A stretch of 18,242 nucleotides of DNA from Proteobacteria bacterium UBA4656 (GTDB lineage: Bacteria; Pseudomonadota; Gammaproteobacteria; Xanthomonadales; Ahniellaceae): the NCBI GenBank assembly GCA_002405525.1, contig DHLY01000153.1, positions 1 through 18,242 of the forward strand, read 5' to 3'. The notes beneath the pieces are model-generated. The model did not search any database, had not been told where the DNA came from, and saw only the letters and a list, made by a program, of their open reading frames with translations. Shown one piece after another: positions 7,564-15,000 of the stretch. The translations under genes were made by a program, and so were the position numbers. Within the stretch, counting starts at the first letter, position 1; every line of letters begins with the position of its first letter.

Positions 7564-7605
7564 CGCTCGCGCGGTTGATCCGCGAGCGCGGCATCCATGC
7601 CGCGC
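7564..7605. repeat. Two overlapping hairpins (8-bp and 9-bp stems)
   Basis: Arms CGCTCGCG (7564-7571) and CGCGAGCG (7581-7588) enclose 9 nt. The second pair GCGCGGCAT (7586-7594) and ATGCCGCGC (7597-7605) has only CC between its arms, so the last T-A pairs would open to make a loop. The two share three bases (7586-7588), so full formation of both stems is mutually exclusive in one RNA. Confidence 0.5.
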
Positions 7606-7608
7606 GCC

Positions 7609-7634
7609 GGCAGGGTGTGTCTAGGCACCCTGCC
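7609..7634. terminator. 9-bp hairpin, best terminator candidate of the gap
   Basis: GGCAGGGTG (7609-7617) and CACCCTGCC (7626-7634) pair perfectly around TGTCTAGG. It starts four bases after the preceding hairpin. Placed between two convergent genes, it could stop transcription from both sides. The sequence after it (TGGGAGG) is not a T-tract, so the terminator call is tentative. Confidence 0.4.
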
Positions 7635-7826
7635 TGGGAGGCGCTGAACAAGTTCCCCGCGCCTGCGCCGGCCGTCTCGACCATGCGCAGCGCGCCATGG
7701 TGGCGCCGGCACCGGCGAACCACGGAGTCGGCTTGCCGATCCCGATCCGGGGAACGCTCGATCCGCCCCCTGATTCGCGGCTTCCCGACTTTCGGCGCGG
7801 CAGGCACGGCGTCGGCGCCGCCCGCC

Positions 7827-8741
7827 TCAGCGCGCGAAGCGCGCCACCGGCGCGTGCTCGAGGATCCAGGGACGTTTGCCCGATACGCGGACGAACCACG
7901 ACGTCTCGCCGGCTTCGGCGTTACCTGTGCCGTTGGAATTGACGCCGGCGACCATCCAGCGGCCGTCGATCTCCAGCCAGGCCGGTCCGCCGCTGTCTCC
8001 GGAGCCGAGCAGGCCGGCAAACCGGCTGCCCGGCACGGTCGCGCCACCGTAGGGATTGTCGATCGACCCATCCTCTGCCGGCAGGAAAACGCCGAGATAG
8101 TTGCCGCTGTCTTCGTCGTCGCTCCCGCCCTTGACCACGTCGACCAGCCCCTGCGCGCCGGCCGGCGTCACCTCGCCGTCGTGGAACTCCTCGCTTTCGC
8201 CGACGCTCGAGATGCCGCGACTGCCGTAGCCCATGTAGGTCAGCAGCCGACCGCGCTCTTCGCGTCCAGCGTAGAGTTCCGGCGCCGGTCCGGCGTCTCG
8301 AACCGGCGCATCCAGCACCAGGATCGCGGCATCGTGGCCGGTGGTCGACGCGGTATCGACCCATTCCTCGTGGATGACGCTGTCGACCACGGCGTACTCG
8401 CTGCCGCCGCTGCTGAGTACGGCGAAGTCCTCGGGAGCCGCCTCGTCGAAGCAGTGGGCCGCGGTCAGCACGTAGCCGTGCCGGCGGTCGTTGCCGATCC
8501 ACGTCCCGCTGCAGTCGCCCCACGTCTCGCCACCATCGGACGACAGTGCGACCAGGGCGCGGAACTGCGGCCGCTGCGCAAGTTCGATGGCGGCACCGAA
8601 ACCCGCAGTCGGGTCGCGCTCGTCCCCGCCTTCCGCGCTCCAGGTCGAGTCGAGAATGACCACCGCCGATGCGGCGGCCGGCAAGGCGAGCGTCAGTGTC
8701 AGCGCGAAACGGATGAGTCGACGGGTCATTCGGTTGGGCAT
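7827..8741 (-). CDS. Secreted trypsin-like serine protease (S1 family)
   Basis: The 304-residue precursor has a Sec signal peptide (cleavage likely after A26, in AAASA|VV) followed by a chymotrypsin-fold domain. The catalytic triad is visible as H96 in LTAAHC, D137 in GHDAAILVLD and S250 in GSGDSGGPAW. C77 and C97 match the conserved disulfide flanking the histidine. It should cleave proteins outside the cytoplasm. ATG 8741 (MPNRMTRR) is chosen because AAGGA lies nine bases upstream and a TACAAT -10 (8771-8766) is placed correctly; ATG 8729 is the alternative. Residues 67-74, SSDGGETW, form an exact Asp-box motif in the loop before the first conserved cysteine, which is odd for this family. 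There is no long propeptide, and the substrate is unknown. It is divergent from ndh. Confidence 0.93.
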   Translation of the reverse strand: MPNRMTRRLIRFALTLTLALPAAASAVVILDSTWSAEGGDERDPTAGFGAAIELAQRPQFRALVALSSDGGETWGDCSGTWIGNDRRHGYVLTAAHCFDEAAPEDFAVLSSGGSEYAVVDSVIHEEWVDTASTTGHDAAILVLDAPVRDAGPAPELYAGREERGRLLTYMGYGSRGISSVGESEEFHDGEVTPAGAQGLVDVVKGGSDDEDSGNYLGVFLPAEDGSIDNPYGGATVPGSRFAGLLGSGDSGGPAWLEIDGRWMVAGVNSNGTGNAEAGETSWFVRVSGKRPWILEHAPVARFAR

Positions 8742-8765
8742 GGGAGCGGGTCCTTGGGCGTGGCG

Positions 8766-8771
8766 ATTGTA
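8766..8771 (-). promoter_or_regulatory. -10 box of the protease gene
   Basis: TACAAT on the minus strand matches five of six consensus bases. Transcription from about 8759 would give an 18-nt leader carrying the AAGGA ribosome binding site. No good -35 is seen at 16-18 bp spacing. Confidence 0.4.
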
Positions 8772-8814
8772 GCCGCCGACACGGCACGGCGGCTGACGGA
8801 AGCGGGGCCGGAAA

Positions 8815-8875
8815 CGGCAGAAACGGATCCGCACCGGAATCAGGTTCATCCGAGGGATGTGCTGCCGTTCTGCCG
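8815..8875. repeat. Long-loop inverted repeat in the protease/ndh interval
   Basis: CGGCAGAA-A-CGG (8815-8826) pairs with CCG-TTCTGCCG (8865-8875): eleven pairs with one bulged A and a 38-nt loop. It sits between the divergent protease and ndh promoters in a 283-bp interval that otherwise shows no gene. It may be two half-sites of a regulator that loops DNA, or chance in GC-rich sequence. Confidence 0.4.
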
Positions 8876-8990
8876 GGTTGGGCATTGCCCGAGCGGGTGC
8901 GCTGCCGAGCGGCGTTGCGCGGGGTGCGGCGCGCGTGTCGGTGGGCACGATGGCCCGGAATGCGGGTCGGCCGGAGGCAGTTTGGCTCGT

Positions 8991-9018
8991 TTCGGACCGC
9001 GTCTCGAAAGCGCATACT
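8991..9018 (+). promoter_or_regulatory. Candidate promoter of ndh, possibly leaderless
   Basis: TTCGGA (8991-8996) and CATACT (9013-9018) are 16 bp apart. The -10 ends six bases before the ATG at 9025, placing the start point on the start codon. This agrees with the lack of any ribosome binding site ahead of ndh. The efflux gene shows the same geometry. Confidence 0.35.
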
Positions 9019-9024
9019 GCTCCG

Positions 9025-10362
9025 ATGAACGACCCACACGCTGCCAGGAAGCCCAAGACCCAGATCGTCGTGGTCGGCGGCGGGGCGGGTGGACTTGAAC
9101 TCGTGCGCCGTCTGGGCGCGCATTTCGGGCGCGAGCGCTTCGACATCATCCTGATCGAGCGCAACCACACGCACATCTGGAAGCCGCTGCTGCACGAGGT
9201 TGCGGCCGGGTCGCTCGACGCCAACCTGGACGAGGTCGGCTATCGCAGCCACGGGCATCGCTGGGGCTACCGGTTCTTTCTCGGCAGCCTGGAAAGCATC
9301 GACCGCGAGCGCCGGCGGGTGGGCGTCGCGGCGATCCGCGACGAGCGCGGCGAGATCCTGATCGATGCGCACGAGATCCGCTACGACTACCTGGTGCTCG
9401 CCGTCGGCGCGATCGCCAACGACTTCGGCGTCGCGGGCGTTCGCGAGCACTGCATGTTCCTCGACGACCGCACGCAGGCCGACCGCTTCCGCCAGCGCCT
9501 GCTCGACCACTGCCTGCGCGTCTCGCGCGGGCAGGTCGTCGATCCCGCGGCCGACCTGCGCGTCGAGATTGCGATCGTCGGCGGCGGGGCGACGGGCGTG
9601 GAACTGGCCGCCGAGCTCTACAACGCGGCCGCCGGCCTGCGCCACTACGGTCTCGAGACCTTCGACGAAAGCCGACTGCACGTGACCCTGGTCGAGGCGG
9701 GCCCGCGCCTGCTCCCCGCGCTGCCCGAGAAGCTCGCCGAGGCCGCCCGGGCCGAACTCGAGAACCTCGGCGTGCGTGTGCTCACGCGCACGAATGTCGT
9801 CCGGGCGACGCGCGAGGGCGTCGAAACCTCGGCCGGCGAGCGCATCGCCGCCGACATCCGCGTCTGGGCCGCGGGCGTGCGCGGCGCGGAGTTCCTGCGC
9901 GACATCGCGGGGCTGGAAACCAGCCGCAGTTGCCAGCTGGTCGTCCGGCCCACGCTGCAGACCACGCGCGACGAGCGCATCTACGCGATGGGGGATTGCG
10001 CCTGTCTGGTGCCGCCGGGCGAGACGCACCCCGTGCCGCCGCGCGCGCAGGCCGCGCACCAGATGGCCGCCACCGTGTTCGCCAACCTGCGGCGCACGAT
10101 CGAAGGCGGCGCGCCGCTCGAGGACTTCGTCTACCGCGACAAGGGATCGCTGGTGTCGCTGTCGCGCTTCTCGACGGTCGGCAGCCTGATGGGCAATCTG
10201 GTCGGCGGGCGGATGGCGATCGAAGGCCGGCTCGCACGGCTGGTGTACATGTCGCTCTACCGGATGCACCTGATCGGCATCCACGGCTGGCTCAAGGGCC
10301 TCGCGCTGATCGCGATCGGCCACGTGAACCAGGTGGTGCGGCCGCGGTTGAAGCTGCATTGA
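9025..10362 (+). CDS. ndh: Type II NADH dehydrogenase (NDH-2)
   Basis: The 445-residue flavoprotein oxidises NADH and reduces membrane quinone at the cytoplasmic face of the inner membrane without pumping protons. Two Rossmann motifs are clear: FAD-binding VVVGGGAGGLE (15-25) and NADH-binding IVGGGATGVELAAEL (184-198). KPLLHEVAAGSLD (53-65) and the second FAD contact IYAMGDCA (319-326) are typical. The quinone-site signature RAQAAHQ is at 340-346. The C-terminal part, with hydrophobic segments around 400-432, supports peripheral membrane attachment. Length is close to E. coli Ndh (434). ATG 9025 is chosen because the longer upstream frame has no homologous sequence and MNDPHAARKPKTQIVVVG gives the usual short N-terminus. 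It stands alone between two genes for secreted proteins and is convergent with the next gene. Confidence 0.95.
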   Translation: MNDPHAARKPKTQIVVVGGGAGGLELVRRLGAHFGRERFDIILIERNHTHIWKPLLHEVAAGSLDANLDEVGYRSHGHRWGYRFFLGSLESIDRERRRVGVAAIRDERGEILIDAHEIRYDYLVLAVGAIANDFGVAGVREHCMFLDDRTQADRFRQRLLDHCLRVSRGQVVDPAADLRVEIAIVGGGATGVELAAELYNAAAGLRHYGLETFDESRLHVTLVEAGPRLLPALPEKLAEAARAELENLGVRVLTRTNVVRATREGVETSAGERIAADIRVWAAGVRGAEFLRDIAGLETSRSCQLVVRPTLQTTRDERIYAMGDCACLVPPGETHPVPPRAQAAHQMAATVFANLRRTIEGGAPLEDFVYRDKGSLVSLSRFSTVGSLMGNLVGGRMAIEGRLARLVYMSLYRMHLIGIHGWLKGLALIAIGHVNQVVRPRLKLH

Positions 10363-10367
10363 GGCAG

Positions 10368-10390
10368 GGCCGGCATGCGCGAGGCCGGCC
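10368..10390. terminator. Hairpin just after ndh
   Basis: GGCCGGC (10368-10374) and GCCGGCC (10384-10390) pair around a 9-nt loop, starting six bases after the ndh stop. The close position to a stop codon fits a terminator or mRNA-stabilising hairpin. No T-tract follows. Confidence 0.45.
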
Positions 10391-10447
10391 GGCTGAAGCG
10401 ACGACGACCGGGCTCTCGCGGGCGCCGCCCGTCAACCTGGCGTTGCG

Positions 10448-10469
10448 GCGGTAAACGGGCGGTAAACGG
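10448..10469. repeat. 11-bp perfect tandem repeat
   Basis: GCGGTAAACGG occurs twice head to tail (10448-10458 and 10459-10469) in the 193-bp gap between convergent ndh and the next gene. No other copy was noticed in the window. It may be a replication-slippage duplication; no function is evident. Confidence 0.6.
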
Positions 10470-10555
10470 AGGTGCAATCCGCAAGCAGATTCGACAGGAT
10501 GCGTCACGGCCCGGCGCGGATCAGGCATCGGGTGTTGCCCGGAAAGCGCGGCGGA

Positions 10556-11656
10556 TCAGTCCACCCGGCTGAACACGACTGCCGCGTTGCCGACCACCGC
10601 GCGCCCACGGAGACTCTGCAGGCCGACGTCTTCGAGGGTGGCGATCAGCACGCCGTTGTCGAAGTACTCGCAGCGCTGCGGCAGGGTCTCCGGCTTGTCC
10701 TGCACGATCGCGCAGCGCAACTCGTGGCGGAAACCCGCATCCATGACGCCGATCAGGTTGGTGGCGCCGTAGCGGTGCCGATTGAACTTGACCAGCCGGG
10801 CGGGCCGGTCCTCCACCGCGATCATCCACTCGCCGGCCAGGATGGCGTCACGCGCGCCATAGGCGTAGTTGAAGCGATTGACCGAGATCGGCATCAGCTT
10901 GAGCGGGTCCAGCAGTCCGGAGCCGCTCGGCTGGCTGAACCAGAACACGGCGGTCGAGGCGCTCGTGAATTCGGCCTGCAGGCGACCGACGGGTCCGATC
11001 TCGCTGGGCGCGCGGTGCGATGCGAACAGCGGCTGCCCGCCCCGGGCCTCGAGCAGTTCGCCTTTCATCGCGCCGGCGGTGACCGGTCCCGAGGCGATGT
11101 ACCAGCCGGACTTGCCGTCCTCGCGATAGACATTGGCGGCGATGAACAAGAGCCGGTTCTGCAGCTCGAAATCGAAGCCGATGCCGTCGCCGCTGGTGTC
11201 GAAGTCGCCGCCTTTCTCGGCCGCCCAGTAGCCGGACTCGGGACGCGCGCCCGGGTTGGCGGCGTCGCCGACCGGGACCAGTTCGAAGGCGAGCAGCCGC
11301 CCGCTGCCGCCATCCATGCCGATCACTTCGAAGCGCACGCGGTAGACGCCCGCGGCCGGGCTGCCGCCGTTCAGGAAGGGATTGGCGACGACTTCAAACG
11401 GGAGCACGACCGCCGGGCAGACTTGCCCGGTGTTGCGGCGGACCCGGATCGTGATGTCGAGACCGTTGCGGACCACGTTGTCGACCTGCACGGGGCAGCC
11501 ATCCGGCCACTGCCCCCGGACCAGCACCGTGAACGGATTGCCGGGGCCGGGTTGCGCGGGAACGGTGCTGATGCGCGGCAGATTGTCTTCGATGCCGGCC
11601 GCGCCCGCGATGGCGGACCACAGCAGCGCCGCAGCGATGGTCCACAGTGCGCGCAT
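10556..11656 (-). CDS. Secreted two-domain protein with a GxW-type module
   Basis: The 366-residue precursor has a Sec signal peptide (cleavage near residue 19, AIAGA|AG). The start is firm, with GAGGAG seven bases before ATG 11656. Residues about 24-128 look like an all-beta, immunoglobulin-like domain with C54 and C80 possibly bridged. Residues about 141-240 have the order GYW, GDGIGFDFELQ, REDGKSGWYIASGP, GAMKGEL and a final VFWF strand. The GxW, GxGF and DGxxxWY spacing matches the GAWFDP modules of the subtilase encoded divergently next door, so I infer a diverged copy of that module. The rest (about 265-366) is another beta-rich part with a C315/C329 pair. No enzyme motif is seen. It is probably extracellular or periplasmic; function is unknown. 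The gene lies antisense to a longer open frame that I do not accept. Confidence 0.85.
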   Translation of the reverse strand: MRALWTIAAALLWSAIAGAAGIEDNLPRISTVPAQPGPGNPFTVLVRGQWPDGCPVQVDNVVRNGLDITIRVRRNTGQVCPAVVLPFEVVANPFLNGGSPAAGVYRVRFEVIGMDGGSGRLLAFELVPVGDAANPGARPESGYWAAEKGGDFDTSGDGIGFDFELQNRLLFIAANVYREDGKSGWYIASGPVTAGAMKGELLEARGGQPLFASHRAPSEIGPVGRLQAEFTSASTAVFWFSQPSGSGLLDPLKLMPISVNRFNYAYGARDAILAGEWMIAVEDRPARLVKFNRHRYGATNLIGVMDAGFRHELRCAIVQDKPETLPQRCEYFDNGVLIATLEDVGLQSLRGRAVVGNAAVVFSRVD

Positions 11657-11678
11657 CGTATCTCTCCTCACCCATTCG

Positions 11679-11696
11679 ACGCCGACCGGTCGGCGT
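11679..11696. promoter_or_regulatory. 18-bp perfect palindrome, candidate operator
   Basis: ACGCCGACCGGTCGGCGT is perfectly self-complementary with no spacer. Its near edge is 23 bp upstream of the 11656 start codon, next to the ribosome binding site. Two 9-bp half-sites without a spacer suit a dimeric repressor; alternatively it could be a short RNA hairpin. TCGAAT directly beside it could be a -10. The core CCGACC/GGTCGG also occurs in the hairpin at 4298-4320. Confidence 0.5.
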
Positions 11697-11819
11697 GGCG
11701 GACCGCCCTGGTCGGGGCCGACTCTCGCCGCGGCATTCTGGCACGAAAGGCACCGGTTCGTTGGCGTTGATGCGCGTCCGGGCCAGGCAAGACCGATGCC
11801 CATGCGCGGGCCGATGCGG

Positions 11820-11868
11820 GTGCCTCGCGCGCGCCGGCGCCCTGGTGGCCCCGTCCGGCGCGCGGCAC
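11820..11868. repeat. 10-bp plus 4-bp inverted repeat
   Basis: CGCGCGCCGG (11828-11837) pairs with CCGGCGCGCG (11855-11864). Outside it, GTGC (11820-11823) pairs with GCAC (11865-11868) across a four-base bulge on one side. The loop is 17 nt. It lies in the middle of the divergent region and may separate the two transcription units. Confidence 0.5.
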
Positions 11869-12037
11869 CGAGTCCGTGACGGGCCCGGGTCGAGTCGCAG
11901 TCCTCCGGATTGCCGGGCGGTCCATCCGGGCAGCCGTCCCCACATCCGCAGCCGGCCTGCGTCGACGATGATGCGATCGGAACCCGAACGGCGTACAAGT
12001 CAGCGACGGGCGGCGCGGTCTGCCCGAGGGAGGCGCC

Positions 12038-15000
12038 ATGGCTGCAATCCGGCTGTTCCTGTCCCTGCTGCTGCTTGCGGCCACGATCCCGGCATCGGCT
12101 CAGCCGGCTTTCACCGTCCAGCCGGGCACCTCCGGCGCCTGGTTCGATCCGGCGAAGGACGGTCAGGGCTTCATCTTCCAGGTGATCGACGCGCGCACCG
12201 CGCTGACCGTCTGGTACACCTTCGACCCGCAGGGCAACCAGGCCTACCTCGTCGGCGTGGGCGAGATCCAGGGCAACCGGGTGGTGATGACGAACCTTAC
12301 CCGCACCCGGGGCGGACGCTGGGGTGCGGCGTTCAACGCGACCCAGGTGGTCCGCGAGGACTGGGGCGACATCACCTTCACCTTCGCGAACTGCGACCGG
12401 GCCACCGTCGTCTATTCGCCGGGCAGCAGCGGCTGGCCGGCCGACACGCTCAACCTGCAGCGGCTGACCGCGCCGCGCGGCGTCGGCTGCAGCAACGCGG
12501 CGCCGGCCGACGCGCCCAAGTTCCTGCAGGGCGCGATCACCGGTGCCTGGTTCGACCCCGCCCGCGACGGCGAGGGCTGGCTGGTGGAGGTCATCAGCCC
12601 CGATCTCGCCGTCGCGTACTGGTTCACCTACACGCCCGATGGCCGCCAGGCATGGATCGGTGGCCTTGGACGGATCGTCAACGGCTCGATCATCGTCGAC
12701 GAGGCCACACAGCCGATCGGTGGCCGTTTCGGTCCGGCGTTCAACCCGGCGCAGGTGCAGCGTCGCCCGTGGGGTGCTTTCGCGTTGACCGTGAGCGGCT
12801 GCCGCACGGCGGTCGCGTCTTCGTTCGGGCCGTCCGACTACCCGCCGTTCCAGTACGCGAACGTCCAGCAGCTCACCAGCATCGCGGGCACGCAGCCGTG
12901 CGCGTTCACGGTCGGCAGCTTCGCCCTCTCCGGCAGCGGCCGGGCGCTGCCGAACACGGCGATCGATGGCGATGTCAACAATCCCGAAGTCGCCAACCGG
13001 GACAACGACACGCCGGTACAGGTGCAGGCGCTGCCCAGTCCGGTCGTGGTCTCGGGCTACGCGACGGCGCGCGCCACCGGTCGGACGGGCGATCGCTTCG
13101 CCGCGTCGACCGACGTGTTCGATGCCTATCGCCTGAACCTCGCCCAGGGCCAGGCGCTGACGCTGGCGGTATCCGACTGGAACCCCGGCGCGCAGACCTC
13201 GGTCGACCTCGACCTCCTGCTCTACCGCGCAGGCGATCCGAGCACGCCGGTCGCCAGCGCGCTGGGTACCGGGCCGACCGAAGTGATCAATGTCGGTCAG
13301 TCCGGCAGTTATGACGTGGTGGTCACGGCGGTCGCCGGTGCTTCGAACTACGTGCTCAGCACCGCGACGTCGGCGCCACGCGCGCTGACCGGCGCGATGG
13401 CGCTCGAGTATGCGATGCGCGCCGATGAAGTGGTGGTCGACTTCGATGCGCCGCCCGGCGACCCGGTGCCGCCGGAGCGGCGCGCTGCCGGCCTGGGCAT
13501 GAAGGCGCGGGGCGGCGGCGGAGGCATGCCCGCTTTGCTGCAGGTCACCGATCGGAGCAAGGCGCTCGGCAGGCTCGCGAAATCGCCCGACCCTCTCGCT
13601 GCAGCGGGATGGGGGCTGTCGGTTGCCGCGCGCGCGCACTGGGACACGATCCGCATCGTGAAGGGCTTGCGGGCGCGCCCGGACGTTCTCGCCAGCGACC
13701 CCAACTACGAGATGGCGCTGCGCTCGGTGCGCACGCCCAACGACCCGGGCTACCCGTTCCAGTGGCATTACGACCAGATCAACCTGCCGCAGGCTTGGAA
13801 CCTGGCGACCGGCAGCCGCAACGTGGTCGCGGCGGTGATCGATTCCGGCGTCGGCAACCTGCTCTCCGGATCGCCGCATCCGGACATCGTCGGCAACATC
13901 GACTACTCGCTGGGCTGGAACTTCGCGCGGCCGGGGCTGGCCGCCGGCAACGACGGCAGCGATCCCAGCTTCCACGGCACGCACGTCGCGGGCACTGTCG
14001 CCGCCGACGGCAACAACGCCACCGGCGTCACCGGCGTGAACTGGCAGGCGACCATCATGCCCATCGTCTACGGCAGCGCCGGCAGTTTCGGGTTCATCCA
14101 GGGTCCGCTGCGCTGGGCGGCAGGACTGACGCCCAATGGCACGCCGACCCAGCCGACGCGCCGTGCGGCGGTGGCCAACCTCAGCTACGGCAGCGATTTC
14201 CGCCCGTGCTCGCAAACCGAGCAGCAGGCGGTGAGCGCCGCGCGCCAGGCCGGGTTGATCATGGTCGTGGCCAGCGGCAACAACAACACCTTCCTGCCCG
14301 GCTCCCCGGACAGTTGCGAGGGCGTGGTCAACGTGAGCGCCGTGAACCGGCAGGGCGTGCTCGCGTTCTATTCCAACTGCGGACCCACGATCGACGTCGC
14401 CGCGCCCGGCGGCGAGATCGGGCAGCCGTTCGAACTGCCGGACCGCGACGAATTCCCGCAGTTCGCGAACGCGCGATGCCAAGCCACTCCCGGCCGCGTC
14501 TCGCGCGTGGAGGATCAGGTGGCGAGCACCGTGTTCCGCGGCCCGAACGGTGGACCGTTCGAGCCCACCTACGGCTTCCTGCAGGGTACCTCGATGGCCG
14601 CGCCGCATGTCACCGGCGTCGTCGCGCTGATGAAGGCCATCGCCCCGGGCATGACGCCCGACCAGTTCGACCAGCTGCTCGCCGCGGGACGCCTGACCCG
14701 CGACCTCGCCAACAACGGCGCCAACGAGCGCGACGACGCGTACGGCTACGGCCTCATCGACGCCTACAAGGCGGTGCTGGAAGCGCGTGCGCTGGCCGGC
14801 GCGGCGGCGGCGCCCGCGGTGGTGCTCGCCGCCCCGACGAGCTTCACCTTCGCCATCGCCGACAACAGCCAGCGGCTGGTGCTGTCGGCCGGCGGCGGCG
14901 GTGCGGTACAGGTTTCCGCGGTGACCGACGATGCCCCATGGCTGAATGTCGTCGCGGTCGGGACCAATGCCCAGGGACTGGGCAACTACGACCTGGTGGT

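Larger units (their letters stand above)
7322..7826. other. 505-bp stem-loop-rich gap between convergent genes
   Basis: I see no gene in this gap. Frames crossing it give low-complexity Arg/Pro/Ala products. Instead it carries a run of perfect inverted repeats at 7383-7435, 7510-7531, 7564-7588, 7586-7605 and 7609-7634, plus the small palindrome GTCCGGAC (7537-7544). The right part (7640-7826) shows little beyond a weak GCGCC/GGCGC dyad. A structured RNA or a compound bidirectional terminator are both possible. Confidence 0.5.
11657..12037. other. 381-bp divergent intergenic region of the secreted pair
   Basis: No gene is supported here. It should hold promoters for both the 10556-11656 gene and the subtilase gene. 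It contains an 18-bp palindrome (11679-11696), a large hairpin (11820-11868) and, for the subtilase, a possible -10 TACAAG (11994-11999) without a clear -35, followed by ribosome binding site GAGGGAGG (12026-12033). Confidence 0.5.

Noticed and set aside
7322..7826. CRISPR array or tRNA gene in the stem-loop-rich gap
   Set aside because: There are no regularly spaced direct repeats, and no cloverleaf or conserved T-loop sequence was found. The repeats are unrelated inverted repeats of different sequence.
7407..9098. A 563-codon plus-strand frame across the gap and protease
   Set aside because: It is antisense to the protease with its intact catalytic triad, and its predicted product has no recognisable features.
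7921..10359. An 812-codon minus-strand frame across the protease and ndh
   Set aside because: It is antisense to ndh and out of frame with the protease, and no domain is recognisable. The protease in another minus frame and ndh on the plus strand explain the region.
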